From assembly GCA_040218535.1 (NCBI GenBank), contig JAVJRG010000009.1, positions 186,001 to 250,000 of the forward strand: a stretch of DNA of 64,000 bases. The letters run 5' to 3'. Shown one piece after another: positions 9,195 through 18,397 of the stretch. A model generated the notes under the pieces. That model had not been told where the DNA came from and did not search any database. It saw only the letters and a program-made list of their open reading frames with translations. A program made the position numbers and the translations under genes. The stretch is from Lacipirellulaceae bacterium (GTDB taxonomy: Bacteria > Planctomycetota > Planctomycetia > Pirellulales > Lacipirellulaceae). The first letter of the stretch is position 1. The number at the start of each line of letters is the position of its first letter.

Positions 9195-10706
9195 TTATCC
9201 GGTCATTCCTTCGTTCTGCAATTCATCCAAATCGCCAGCCTCGGGTACTAGCACCCCAGGATCGTGCAGTCCCCGTTCTTCCTTACTTCCCGGGATCAAG
9301 TTATCGAGTGCAATCCCAATGATCGCCGCCACGGCCATCCCCGTAGAACCAATCGAAACGACGATCGACTGCAACTCAACGGGCAAACGTTCCAACAGCC
9401 CTTCAACCGTCGGCTGATACATGGCCACGGTCTTGCCAGCGATTAGGTTCGCTTCTTCCGTGAACGAGGAGAAATAGGCCGGCATGCTCAACCCCATGAA
9501 CAGCGCGAAGCCGCCGATCAGCAAATTGCGATCCGACCGCAAATCGCACTTCGCAAACTGCTGGACGCCGACGCCACTGATCAGCCCGAACATGACACAG
9601 TATAGACCACCGACGACCGGACCGGGAATCGCCGCCGCCAGCGCACCGAACTTGCCGAGGAATCCTAACGCTATCAATAACACAGCCCCAATCTGGACAA
9701 CATAGCGGCTTCCTACTTTCGTCAGGCCGATCAGGCCGACGTTCTCTGAGTAACTCGTACTACTGAATCCACCAAATACACCGGTCAGAAAACAACCGAT
9801 CCCTTCGCAGCCAATGCCGCGCGAGACTTGCTCCGGTGACGGATCACCTCCGCCCGCCATGTGACTACACGCATGATAATCGCCAAACGATTCGATCATC
9901 GACGCCAAGTAGCCAGCAAGCACCGCGATTACGAAACCGAGTTCCCATTTTGGGAAACCCCAAGGGAAGAAAACCTCCCGCGGATCATACCTGACCCATC
10001 CTGTCGACTTTGCAGCTTCTAAATTGACATAGGAGGGGTGATCTTCACCGTATAAACCTGCTGCAGAAAGTCCCCAGCAGAGTGTGACAACTACCACCAA
10101 AGCCGAGAGAATCGGAAAGAGCTGAAACCAACGGTTCGAGCGTGAAAGGACGAGCGAAAAAAGAATGATCATGACAATCGTCAACCCGGATATCGTCCAG
10201 TCCGTCCCCGCCTTGGGAGCACCATGCTGAAACAGTGCTAGCCCGATCAGCATGATTACCGGACCCACAACAACCGGGGAAAGAATCTTCCGCACCCAGC
10301 CCATCAAGCCGGAAAAACCGATCACCATTTCAAACACGGCACCCGCCATCACCGCCCCGGCGATGTACTGCATCATTTCCGCAGGCTCGCCTCCGCGATC
10401 TTTGACCGTCAGGATGATGCCGAAAAAGGCAGCAATGAATGAAAAGCTTACTCCCTGAATGATCGGCAACCGTGAACCGAAGGTCGCCTGAATAAGCGTG
10501 GCGACTCCGCTACACAGCATCACTGAAGAGATCAACAAGCCGATCTGCTCGAGGCTCATTCCCATCGCGGGACCGAACAGCAAGGGAATCGCCACGGTCG
10601 ACCCGAACATGGTCAACACATGCTGCACTGCCAAGATGATGGCCTTACCCAGTGGCGGCTTGTCGTCGAGGCCGTAGATGATCGAGTTCGTGGGTGTGTT
10701 GGTCAT
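9195..10706 (-). CDS. NCS2 family uracil/xanthine permease
   Basis: A 503-residue polytopic membrane protein of the nucleobase:cation symporter-2 family. Hallmarks are the TM1 block ILAVQHVLTMFGSTVAIPLL with the conserved QH, the TM8 block MIESFGDYHACSHMAGG with the substrate-binding glutamate, and the TM10 motif SENVGLIGLTKVGSRYV. About 12-14 hydrophobic segments are visible. It would import a nucleobase across the inner membrane. The surrounding pyrimidine-catabolic genes favour uracil or thymine over xanthine. It heads a minus-strand run with the aminotransferase and the preA-like gene. Confidence 0.9.
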   Translation of the reverse strand: MTNTPTNSIIYGLDDKPPLGKAIILAVQHVLTMFGSTVAIPLLFGPAMGMSLEQIGLLISSVMLCSGVATLIQATFGSRLPIIQGVSFSFIAAFFGIILTVKDRGGEPAEMMQYIAGAVMAGAVFEMVIGFSGLMGWVRKILSPVVVGPVIMLIGLALFQHGAPKAGTDWTISGLTIVMIILFSLVLSRSNRWFQLFPILSALVVVVTLCWGLSAAGLYGEDHPSYVNLEAAKSTGWVRYDPREVFFPWGFPKWELGFVIAVLAGYLASMIESFGDYHACSHMAGGGDPSPEQVSRGIGCEGIGCFLTGVFGGFSSTSYSENVGLIGLTKVGSRYVVQIGAVLLIALGFLGKFGALAAAIPGPVVGGLYCVMFGLISGVGVQQFAKCDLRSDRNLLIGGFALFMGLSMPAYFSSFTEEANLIAGKTVAMYQPTVEGLLERLPVELQSIVVSIGSTGMAVAAIIGIALDNLIPGSKEERGLHDPGVLVPEAGDLDELQNEGMTG

Positions 10707-10765
10707 GCTGTCCTACTTAGAGCGGTGCCGCCGCTTTCCTCGGGCTCTTATGTTACAATACTTTT

Positions 10766-11389
10766 ATGGAAACCCAAAACCCATCAACTGACGCGTCAGC
10801 CACCGTCGTAGGCTTTGGCGACGAACTGTTGGATCGGATGGTCCGTGCCGTGGAACTTGTCAGAGAACGATTGAAACGCTCCACCGCCGCTCTTGATGCT
10901 GCAGGTGTCCCCTACGCCGTGATCGGCGGCAACGCGGTCGCCGCCTGGGTTTCGACCGTTGACCCCGGTGCCGCTCGCAATACCGTAGATGTCGATCTGA
11001 TGATCAACCGCAGTGACTTCGAAGCCGCCAAAGCAGCCCTCGAAACGGCTGGCTTCGTCCACTACGAACTGATGGACGTCCCCATGTTCCTCGATGGGCC
11101 CGATGGCAGTCTCCGCGACGCGGTGCATCTACTTTTTGCGGAAGAGAAGGTGAAAGAGTCGTACTATGCTTCCGCACCACGACTCAGCGTTAATAAATCC
11201 GTCGAATCGTATGCCCTGCTTCAATTGGAACAACTGCTCACGATGAAGCTCACTTCGTTCCGCCGCAAAGACCAAGTTCACGTGCAAGACCTTATCGGAG
11301 TTGGCTTAGTGGACGACAGTTGGAAGGAGCGATTGCAGCCCGAACTTGCCGATCGACTGCAAGAACTCTTGGACGACCCGGAGGGCTGA
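10766..11389 (+). CDS. Nucleotidyltransferase-fold protein
   Basis: A 207-residue protein with a nucleotidyltransferase-like core: YAVIGGNAVAAW (glycine-rich loop, about residues 51-62), then RNTVDVDLMI giving a DxD metal pair near residues 75-77, and a later FAEEKVKESY segment. A leading helix of about 35 residues precedes the core. Related proteins are annotated as nucleotidyltransferases or AbiEii-like proteins, but the target is unknown. It is transcribed away from the NCS2 permease and is followed after 33 bases by a ParB-like gene, which suggests a two-gene unit. Confidence 0.7.
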   Translation: METQNPSTDASATVVGFGDELLDRMVRAVELVRERLKRSTAALDAAGVPYAVIGGNAVAAWVSTVDPGAARNTVDVDLMINRSDFEAAKAALETAGFVHYELMDVPMFLDGPDGSLRDAVHLLFAEEKVKESYYASAPRLSVNKSVESYALLQLEQLLTMKLTSFRRKDQVHVQDLIGVGLVDDSWKERLQPELADRLQELLDDPEG

Positions 11390-11422
11390 CGCAACCGACT
11401 CGGATGCCCTGGAGAAACTACC

Positions 11423-11791
11423 GTGACGCGAAGAATTGATCGCACCACCCAAAAAGTTGGGGAGAAGTATCATGTCTGGTACACGGATCGACTCTGGGAG
11501 AAAACGAAAGACCAGCCCGTGGTTGATGTCGAGATTGAATCACTCAAACACCTTGATGTCGTTTGTTGGTTCGATGATCAATGGCCACCAACGCTTCGTA
11601 ACGTCGTCGAGCATTTTGCTCGAATCGAGAGAGCGGATCTAGCACACCCGATCATCCTCGACCCTAATGGCCAAATTTTTGATGGTGCTCACCGTGTCGC
11701 AAAGGCCATGGCTAAAGGGCAATCGACCATCAAGGCCGTGCAGATGGCGACCCTTCCTGCACCTGACGAAATCGTTGACTCAATCTATTGA
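11423..11791 (+). CDS. ParB-like nuclease-fold small protein
   Basis: A 122-residue protein. The C-terminal half HPIILDPNGQIFDGAHRVAKA matches the ParB/sulfiredoxin-like fold, with the GxHR-type signature seen here as DGAHR. The N-terminal half has a VEIESLKHLD segment typical of the first strand of ParB domains. There is no helix-turn-helix segment, so it is not a chromosome-partition ParB. It follows the nucleotidyltransferase gene closely. ParB-like domains of this kind can act as nucleases or NTP-binding modules; which applies here is unknown. Confidence 0.65.
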   Translation: MTRRIDRTTQKVGEKYHVWYTDRLWEKTKDQPVVDVEIESLKHLDVVCWFDDQWPPTLRNVVEHFARIERADLAHPIILDPNGQIFDGAHRVAKAMAKGQSTIKAVQMATLPAPDEIVDSIY

Positions 11792-11880
11792 GCGACAGGC
11801 GACTACGCATGATGCCATACTACTCGCGGCATCGAATCGAGCTCCTGCAAATCCCGTCCGAGATCCGGTTATCCGATCCA

Positions 11881-12753
11881 CTACGGCGCAACAATCGCGT
11901 CGTAGGTCTCAGGCCGACGGTCCCGGAAGAACTGCCACGTGTTCCGCACTTCGCGGATCATGTCAAAGTCCATGTCGGCGATCACGATGTCATCCTCGTC
12001 GCGTTTCTCGCTTTGCGAAATAAACTGCCCTCGCGGATCAACGAAGTAACTCTGGCCGTAGAATTCTCCGATCCGCCAAGGCTCTTCCCAACCAGGACGA
12101 TTGATTGCTCCGACAAAGTACTGATTGGCTACGGCATGGGCCGGCTGCTCAATCTTCCACAGATACTCGCTCAAGCCGGCGACGGTCGCTGATGGGTTAA
12201 ACACGATCTCGGCACCATTCAGCCCTAAGCAGCGCGCCCCGTCGGGGAAGTGGCGGTCGTAGCAGATGTAAACGCCGACTTTGCCGATGCGAGTCTCGAA
12301 GATTGGGTACCCCATATTGCCAGGCCGAAAGTAGAACTTTTCAAAGAACCCGGGCTGACAATGGGGAATGTGGATCTTGCGGAACTTTCCTAGGTACTCG
12401 CCGTCGGCATCGATCACCGAAGCCGAGTTGTAGTAGACACCCGTGATGTCCTCTTCGTACATCGGCACGACGAGCACCATGTTGTGCTTCTTGGCAAGCT
12501 CCTGCATCAGCTTCGTCGTCGGCCCATCCGGGAGACGCTCGGTCAGCTCGTACCACTTGATTTCCTGCTCAGCACAAAAATACGGCCCATAGAAGAGTTC
12601 CTGCAAACAACAGACTTGTGCACCTTGGTCTGCCGCCTGTGCGATCATCTCGACATGCTTGTCGATCATCGCCTGCTTGATTTTCTCGACCGGCGAGGTG
12701 GCCGGCTCGCAGAGAGTCGCCTGAATGAGTGCACCACGGACCATACGTGCCAT
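11881..12753 (-). CDS. Nitrilase-superfamily amidase, probable beta-ureidopropionase
   Basis: A C-N hydrolase with the Glu-Lys-Cys triad visible: CLQELFYGPYFC (Glu), GKFRKIHIPH (Lys) and GVYICYDRHFPDGAR (Cys). The VFNPSAT and NQYFVGAINRPG blocks are typical of N-carbamoyl-beta-alanine amidohydrolases. It would split N-carbamoyl-beta-alanine to beta-alanine, CO2 and ammonia. The frame is open to an ATG at 12831, but I prefer the ATG at 12753: it has an AAAGGT ribosome site about 8 bases upstream and gives the normal family N-terminus. It is divergent from the mmsA-like gene. Confidence 0.82.
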   Translation of the reverse strand: MARMVRGALIQATLCEPATSPVEKIKQAMIDKHVEMIAQAADQGAQVCCLQELFYGPYFCAEQEIKWYELTERLPDGPTTKLMQELAKKHNMVLVVPMYEEDITGVYYNSASVIDADGEYLGKFRKIHIPHCQPGFFEKFYFRPGNMGYPIFETRIGKVGVYICYDRHFPDGARCLGLNGAEIVFNPSATVAGLSEYLWKIEQPAHAVANQYFVGAINRPGWEEPWRIGEFYGQSYFVDPRGQFISQSEKRDEDDIVIADMDFDMIREVRNTWQFFRDRRPETYDAIVAP

Positions 12754-12856
12754 CGCTGCTACCTTTGCGGGTAAGATTTCTAGATTGTAATTGCCGCCGT
12801 CCGCTCGCAGCATAGCGTTTTCTGCAGGCAACCTCCACTAGCACAGCCTTTCTTTT

Positions 12857-12914
12857 GACAGGATTTACAGGATCGACAGGAAGAATGAATCCCGTCGATC
12901 CTGTAAATCCTGTC
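12857..12914. repeat. Palindromic repeat (GACAGGATTTACAGGATCG type)
   Basis: GACAGGATTTACAGGATCGA at 12857 is the inverse of the arm ending CTGTAAATCCTGTC at 12914, forming a strong 20-bp stem with a loop of about 18 bases. A single arm of the same sequence is at 7449. It lies in the divergent promoter gap between the amidase and the dehydrogenase. Confidence 0.85.
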
Positions 12915-12945
12915 CAAACTTTCGCGATTAACGTAAGATGGCACC

Positions 12946-14451
12946 ATGACTACTACAGCAACCGAAGCAGAACTCGTCCCCATCCTCTCCGGCGGCAGTT
13001 GGAAGACGATTGAAACTGCACAATCGACCGATGTCTTCAATCCTTCGACTGGCGAGGTGATTGCCCGCACTCCGCACCTCAGCGCCGACCAGACGAATGA
13101 GATCGTCGCGGCCGCGGCTGCCGCCCTGCCCGCCTGGCGAGAGACGCCGGTCGTTGAACGTGCACGTGTGATGTTCCGCTATCGGACTCTGATGGAACAG
13201 CACTTCGAAGAGCTGGCGGCACTCGTTACGCGCGAACACGGCAAAACCCTCGCTGAAGCACGGGCCGAAGTGAACCGCGGCGTCGAGATGGTCGAGTTTG
13301 CCGCCGGCATCCCTAGCCTCATCATGGGCGACGCGTTGCCTAACATTGCGACAAGCGTCGACGCGGAAGTCGTCAAACACCCCGTGGGAGTTTGCGTAGG
13401 GATCACGCCTTATAACTTCCCAAACATGGTCCCGCTCTGGATGTTCCCTGTCGCCATCACCTGCGGTAACACCTTCATTCTCAAGCCGTCAGAAAAAGTG
13501 CCCCTCTCTGCAATCTGCCTCGTCGAGTTGCTGATTGAAGCCGGATTGCCTGAGGGCGTGATGAATATTGCTCACGGTGATCGTACGTGTGTCGAAACAC
13601 TGCTTACGCACCCAGACGTCGCGGCAATCTCGTTCGTTGGTTCCACGCCCATCGCGAAAGCCATCTACGAAACGGGAACTGCTCACGGCAAGCGTGTGCA
13701 GGCCGCTGGCGGTGCGAAGAACCACTTGATCGTGATGCCTGATGCGGATCAAGAACAAACGGTCAAAGCTCTCTCCGCCAGCGCCTTCGGCTGTGCTGGC
13801 CAACGCTGCATGGCTGGTAGCCTAACCGTGGCGGTCGGTGACGCCGGCGATGCGGTCGTTCCAAAGTTGGTCGATTACGCCGGCGCAATGCGTGTTGGTC
13901 CCAGCGATGGCAACGAACAAGTCGACATGGGCCCAGTGATTCGTGACGACCATCGCCAGCGTGTCGCCAGCTACTTAGACGTCGCCAACGAAGAAGGCGC
14001 GACGGTTGCGTTGGATGGTCGACGCGATTTTAACGATCCTGGATTTCTCATCGGCCCCAGCGTCGTCGACCACGTTGCCCCCTCGATGCGAGTCGCTCAA
14101 GAAGAAGTTTTTGGACCGCTGCTCTCAGTGGTTCGCGTCAATACACTTGAAGAGGCGCTCGCACTGGGCGACAACTGCGAATACGGCAACGGCGCCGTAA
14201 TCTTTACCCGCAGCGGCTATGCCGCCCGGCAGTTCAAGCAGCACTTCAACGCCGGCATGATCGGCGTGAACGTGGGAGTGCCTGCTCCGATGGCATGGTT
14301 CCCATTCACCGGCTGGAATCGCTCCTTCTTCGGCGACCTACACATCCAAGGCACCGAGAGCATCCAGTTCTACACGCGACAGAAAGTCACGCTCACGCGT
14401 TGGCCCCAAGAGGGCGACTCGCATCTGGATCCAGTTTGGAAAGAAAAATAG
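12946..14451 (+). CDS. mmsA: CoA-acylating (methyl)malonate-semialdehyde dehydrogenase
   Basis: A 501-residue aldehyde dehydrogenase superfamily member. The blocks TPYNFPNMVPLWMFPVA and FILKPSEKVPLS (NAD-binding lysine), FVGSTPIAKAIYETG and GAKNHLIVMPD match the MmsA/IolA subfamily. The catalytic cysteine lies in FGCAGQRCMAGS near residue 287. It converts malonate semialdehyde (or methylmalonate semialdehyde) to acetyl-CoA (propionyl-CoA) with NAD and CoA. Here it would complete beta-alanine breakdown after the aminotransferase. IolA-type roles in inositol catabolism are an alternative, but no inositol genes are nearby. Confidence 0.92.
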   Translation: MTTTATEAELVPILSGGSWKTIETAQSTDVFNPSTGEVIARTPHLSADQTNEIVAAAAAALPAWRETPVVERARVMFRYRTLMEQHFEELAALVTREHGKTLAEARAEVNRGVEMVEFAAGIPSLIMGDALPNIATSVDAEVVKHPVGVCVGITPYNFPNMVPLWMFPVAITCGNTFILKPSEKVPLSAICLVELLIEAGLPEGVMNIAHGDRTCVETLLTHPDVAAISFVGSTPIAKAIYETGTAHGKRVQAAGGAKNHLIVMPDADQEQTVKALSASAFGCAGQRCMAGSLTVAVGDAGDAVVPKLVDYAGAMRVGPSDGNEQVDMGPVIRDDHRQRVASYLDVANEEGATVALDGRRDFNDPGFLIGPSVVDHVAPSMRVAQEEVFGPLLSVVRVNTLEEALALGDNCEYGNGAVIFTRSGYAARQFKQHFNAGMIGVNVGVPAPMAWFPFTGWNRSFFGDLHIQGTESIQFYTRQKVTLTRWPQEGDSHLDPVWKEK

Positions 14452-14459
14452 TCTGTAAA

Positions 14460-14545
14460 AATGACCAATGACCAAATCCAAATGACCAATCGCATGCGGT
14501 TTTGCAAACAGACATTGGTGATTAAGGCTTGGTCATTGGTCATTC
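14460..14545. repeat. Palindromic repeat (ATGACCAATGACCAA type)
   Basis: The left arm has tandem ATGACCAATGACCAAATCC and a further AATGACCAAT; the right arm ends GGTCATTGGTCATT. It fills the gap between two convergent genes (mmsA-like and the sugar-nucleotide dehydrogenase) and could also help end transcription. Confidence 0.75.
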
Positions 14546-14550
14546 GACAA

Positions 14551-15879
14551 CTACGCCTTCACAATCCGCTCCCGCCCCTCGCTCACACCAAGCGTCGCGT
14601 TCCGCGTATCCACGACCAAACGTGCGTGTTTCACAATGAAGCTGTAGTCGTACGCACTATGATTGGTCGCGATGAGCACGCAATCCTGCTCGGCAAGAAA
14701 CTCCGGCGTTAGCTCCTGGCTTTTAAAGCCCGAGTAGTCGTACTTCCGCACCTGTTTGAGCTGCGGCACGTGCGGATCGTTGTAGCTGAGGTCCGCTCCG
14801 CGTTGCATGAGCAAGTCCATCAGACGAAAAGCGGGGCTCTCACGGTCGTCATCCACGTCCGGCTTGTAGGCCACTCCGAGAACGACGATCTTGCTGCCTT
14901 TGATCGGCTTACCCGATTCATTAAGCGCCTCCGACAACCGGGCCACCACGTACTCCGGCATCGCGGAGTTGATCTCGCCAGCCAGCTCAATAAACCGCGT
15001 CGTCAGTCCATGCTTCCGAGCCGTCCAACTCAAGTAGAAGGGATCAATCGGAATGCAGTGTCCGCCCAAACCGGGGCCTGGATAGAACGCTTGAAAACCA
15101 AACGGCTTGGTCTTCGCCGCATCAATGACTTCCCAAACGTCAATGCCCATCTTGTCGCATAGGACTTTTAATTCGTTCACCAACGCGATGTTCACCGCTC
15201 GATAGGTGTTTTCCAGAATCTTACAAGTCTCAGCAACTTCGGCGGAGCTGACCGAGACCACCTTGTCGACGACGCTCTCGTAGAGCTGCGTCGCCAGTTG
15301 GCCACTGACCTCATCGCTCCCGCCAACCACCTTCGGAATACTACCGGTAGACCAATCCTTGTTGCCTGGGTCTTCGCGTTCGGGACTGTAGGCAACGAAA
15401 AAGTCTTCTCCCGCTTTCAACCCCGTTGCTTCCAACACAGGTACGATCACATCGCGGGTAGTACTCGGATAGGTTGTACTCTCCAAGCAAATAAGCTGCC
15501 CAGGTCGAAGGACCTTTGCCAACTCCTTAACCGTCGACTCCACATAACTCAAGTCCGGGTCGCGACTGGGCGTGAGTGGTGTAGGAACGCAAATCAGCAC
15601 AGCATCAGCGCCGGCCAATTCTCCAGGGTCCGCCGTAGGAATGAGTTTTCCAGAAGACGTCCAACTGGCGATCTCATCATCGGTGATATGAGCAATGTAG
15701 CTCTCACCGGCATTCAAGCGATCAATCTTCCGCTGATCCACGTCGAAACCGATCGTCGTAAAACCGGATTTCACCAGCGCCCGAATCAAGGGCAATCCTA
15801 CGTACCCCAGCCCTACGACTCCGACTTTCGCTTGTTTCGACTCGATAAGTTGGCTAAGTTTTTGCGCGATTTCATTCAT
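14551..15879 (-). CDS. Nucleotide-sugar dehydrogenase (UDP-GlcNAc/ManNAc type, WbpA/WecC-like)
   Basis: A 442-residue NAD-dependent 6-dehydrogenase. The N-terminal Rossmann motif is VGVVGLGYVGLPLIRALVKSG. The central domain has KILENTYRAVNIALVNEL and the active-site cysteine in PGLGGHCIPIDPFYLSW near residue 270. The C-terminal UDP-binding domain includes VLGVAYKPDVDDDRESP. These features place it with UDP-N-acetyl-hexosamine 6-dehydrogenases that make uronic acids for surface polysaccharides. UDP-glucose dehydrogenase is less likely but possible. It stands alone between repeats, with no other polysaccharide gene beside it. Confidence 0.85.
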   Translation of the reverse strand: MNEIAQKLSQLIESKQAKVGVVGLGYVGLPLIRALVKSGFTTIGFDVDQRKIDRLNAGESYIAHITDDEIASWTSSGKLIPTADPGELAGADAVLICVPTPLTPSRDPDLSYVESTVKELAKVLRPGQLICLESTTYPSTTRDVIVPVLEATGLKAGEDFFVAYSPEREDPGNKDWSTGSIPKVVGGSDEVSGQLATQLYESVVDKVVSVSSAEVAETCKILENTYRAVNIALVNELKVLCDKMGIDVWEVIDAAKTKPFGFQAFYPGPGLGGHCIPIDPFYLSWTARKHGLTTRFIELAGEINSAMPEYVVARLSEALNESGKPIKGSKIVVLGVAYKPDVDDDRESPAFRLMDLLMQRGADLSYNDPHVPQLKQVRKYDYSGFKSQELTPEFLAEQDCVLIATNHSAYDYSFIVKHARLVVDTRNATLGVSEGRERIVKA

Positions 15880-15924
15880 TGAAGTTCGTCCGTGACCAAT
15901 CGTTCTCAGGCAAGTATCTTATCA

Positions 15925-16076
15925 AACCACGAATTGCACGAATAACACGAATTGGGTGCTCGAGAATTACAAACGTGCGCCGTAGCGTATTATGTATCTT
16001 GGTATAAGAATCAATCGAAGCTGAGATACCACTCGAAACAATATTCGTGTTATTCGTGAGATTCGTGGTTCAAAAC
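15925..16076. repeat. Long inverted repeat (ACGAATAACACGAAT type)
   Basis: The left arm reads AACCACGAATTGCACGAATA and continues ACACGAAT. The right arm reads AATATTCGTGTTATTCGTGA and ends ATTCGTGGTTC. About 90 bases separate the arms. Similar elements are at 18557-18660 and 22154-22237, so three copies bracket the selenocysteine genes. Confidence 0.85.
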
Positions 16077-16090
16077 AAGTCTTAGAATAA

Positions 16091-16187
16091 CGGAAGTGCA
16101 TGGGAATCGAACCCACCTGCGAAACGGCTGGCGCTCCGCACAACGGTTTTGAAGACCGCGACCGCCACCAGGCCGGCACGCACTTCC
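16091..16187 (-). tRNA. selC: tRNA-Sec (anticodon UCA)
   Basis: On the minus strand the gene begins GGAAGTGC and ends GCACTTCC plus discriminator G, an 8-bp acceptor stem as in bacterial selenocysteine tRNAs. The anticodon loop is CTTCAAA with TCA as anticodon. A long variable arm (TGCGGAGCGCCAGCCGTTTCGCA) and the T-loop GGTTCGATTCC follow. Total length is about 97 bases and CCA is not encoded. Its position 12 bases from the 3' end of the selD fusion gene supports the call. Confidence 0.95.
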
Positions 16188-16198
16188 CTAAGCCCTCA

Positions 16199-18397
16199 TT
16201 AGTGTACGCGCAATACGGGCCCTTCGCCGAGGGCCTCGCACACCTGACCGATCACTTTCGCCGAATCGGACAGTTGCTCCATGAGAGACGCGAGCTGCTC
16301 CTTGGCGCCCCCTATCAGTATCCCACCAGAAGTCTGTGGATCGAAGAGGAGCTGATATTTCGAGAATCTCCTGACAGCGTCGGCGGCGCGAATCCTCTGC
16401 TCAATCTCGCGGTTGCCTGGAGCTAGCGTACTCTCAATGCCCTGCTCTACCAAGTCTTCAGCTCCTGGTAAGACTGGGAGCGACTCAAGCGAAATCTCCG
16501 CACTCACCCCGGACGCGACTAGCATTTCGCACAAGTGACCGGCCAAGCCGAAACCAGTCACGTCCGTCATCGCTTGCACACCAACTTCCTGCGCAGTGCG
16601 ACTTGTTTCACGATTGGTCTGTAACATGGATGCAACGACTGCTTCCCACCAATCAGCTTCACACAACGCTTGGCTGTGAGCTGCCAGCAAAATGCCAGTT
16701 CCCAATGGCTTGGTTAACACCAGTTGGTCGCCTACACGAAGACCAGCTTTGCGAGTTCGCCGCTGCGGGTCGCTATCGCCAAGCAGAGTAAACCCAACGG
16801 TGGCTTGCGCTCCCGCGATCGTATGACCACCGACGATCGGTACTCCAGCCGGACGGAGGGCTTGGAGAGCTCCTTCGAGAACCTCGCGTAAAAACTGCTC
16901 TTGTCTTAGCGCGGGTCCGTGAGGAACGGTGACCATCGCCAGCGCCGCCTGAGGTTCGCTTGCCGAAGCATACAGATCGCTCAAAGCGTTCTCTGCCGCA
17001 ACTTGCCCCAACAGGAAAGGATCGTCTACGAAAGCCGTGAAAAAGTCGGTCGTCACGGCCGTCTGCGCTGATGACGCGTGCTCTATCACTGCGACGTCAT
17101 CGGGTTCGTTAAGCCCCAGGACCACTCGCCCTGACTCAACGTTTTCAATTTCGGACAGAACACGCGAGAGAATGTTCGCCGGGACTTTACTTCCGCAACC
17201 TCCGCAGTGCATCGCTTCGTCTGGAGGACTCGGTGACATAATCGAACTCATCCGCGGCTGATAGTCTTGATACTTCGCCATGAATCGACGATCAATCCAG
17301 TCCTTCAATCGCCAACACCACCCAGCATGAACACTGAAGCCTTTGTAAGTTAGAATTGCCCGCTCATCGCCCGTGTTGAGTAGCGTTAGAAACGACTGTT
17401 GAGGCCGCCATTCGCGGAGCGAATCACGATTCAAATAGAGTCGCAGATTCTCCCACAAGACAGGCCCCTGACGCACTGCATGAACGCCTGCCTTAGGGAC
17501 CGCTTCCGCCTCCACAGTTCCGCAATCCCCCACCGCAAAGACGGAACTCGCTCCTACACTCTGGAGCGTCGGCTTCGTGAGCAGGAAGCCGTGGTTGTCC
17601 TTCGGGAGATCGAAGTTGTCGAGGACACCAGGCGCTCGTGCGGAGGTCGCCCAAATGACAAGATCGCAATCAAGCTCGTCTCCGCCAGAAAGTTGAATCC
17701 TGCCGCGACGATCGATCTGCGTGATCTGTAAATCAAGCAGCACCTCAATGCCTCTCCCACGCAAGTGCCTACGTGCCAGCGACTGGGTTCGAGTGGGCAT
17801 TGAAGAGAGAACTTCGTTGCCGCGGTCCAGCAGACTCAGTTCAAAGTCGCGGGACGGGTACGCCCGTTGCAAATGCCGATCCAAGCAGGAAATTATTTCA
17901 AACCCACCGGCACCTGCCCCCACGACCACGACTTTTTTAGGGCTATCAGACTGCTCGCCGAAGAGTTGGCTGAATCGCTTATCCAACCGCGTGAGAAACG
18001 TTTGCATCGGTTTAATCGGAAGCACGCGTTTGTCATCACCCGGCACTTCCATTGGACGCGAGCCGACACCAATCGATAAAGCGTCAAACGGCATTGGAGG
18101 ACGAGAAGCAAAATGCAATTCCTGCTGCCCTGTATCTAGGCCAGTGACCTCGTCAAGAATCAATCTCGCTCCCGCAGCAGAGCAAAGGCGCACCAAGTCG
18201 ATCCGCATTTCGTCCGGCTGGTAAAGTCCGGCCAACGTGCCAGGGAGCATGCCTGAGTAAGTCGCCGCCCCAAAATTGGAAACACAAGTGAGACGCGTCC
18301 CCGGCAGAGGATTCATCCGCCACATCCGCAGCACGTGAGCGTTCGTATGGCCGATTCCCAGCAAGACGATTTCATATTGGGGTAGCTCTTCGTTCAC
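16199..18397 (-). CDS. selD: Selenide, water dikinase fused to an N-terminal FAD/NAD(P) oxidoreductase
   Basis: The first 390 or so residues are a pyridine-nucleotide-disulfide oxidoreductase-like domain (VLLGIGHTNAHVL at the start, KVVVVGAGAGGFE as NAD motif, SVFAVGDCG near its end). The last 340 or so residues are SelD, which makes selenophosphate from selenide and ATP. The SelD catalytic loop is HCGGCGSKVPANIL with the Cys and Lys expected; Cys, not Sec, is encoded. This fusion type is known. The frame is open to a TTG at 18430, but GTG at 18397 has GAAGGAAA about 7 bases upstream and starts at the FAD domain, so I chose it. The product supplies SelA and tRNA-Sec encoded beside it. Confidence 0.93.
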   Translation of the reverse strand: MNEELPQYEIVLLGIGHTNAHVLRMWRMNPLPGTRLTCVSNFGAATYSGMLPGTLAGLYQPDEMRIDLVRLCSAAGARLILDEVTGLDTGQQELHFASRPPMPFDALSIGVGSRPMEVPGDDKRVLPIKPMQTFLTRLDKRFSQLFGEQSDSPKKVVVVGAGAGGFEIISCLDRHLQRAYPSRDFELSLLDRGNEVLSSMPTRTQSLARRHLRGRGIEVLLDLQITQIDRRGRIQLSGGDELDCDLVIWATSARAPGVLDNFDLPKDNHGFLLTKPTLQSVGASSVFAVGDCGTVEAEAVPKAGVHAVRQGPVLWENLRLYLNRDSLREWRPQQSFLTLLNTGDERAILTYKGFSVHAGWCWRLKDWIDRRFMAKYQDYQPRMSSIMSPSPPDEAMHCGGCGSKVPANILSRVLSEIENVESGRVVLGLNEPDDVAVIEHASSAQTAVTTDFFTAFVDDPFLLGQVAAENALSDLYASASEPQAALAMVTVPHGPALRQEQFLREVLEGALQALRPAGVPIVGGHTIAGAQATVGFTLLGDSDPQRRTRKAGLRVGDQLVLTKPLGTGILLAAHSQALCEADWWEAVVASMLQTNRETSRTAQEVGVQAMTDVTGFGLAGHLCEMLVASGVSAEISLESLPVLPGAEDLVEQGIESTLAPGNREIEQRIRAADAVRRFSKYQLLFDPQTSGGILIGGAKEQLASLMEQLSDSAKVIGQVCEALGEGPVLRVH

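Noticed and set aside
14452-16090. CRISPR array suggested by repeated short motifs
   Set aside because: The repeats are inverted, irregular arms without regular spacers; no cas genes in the window.
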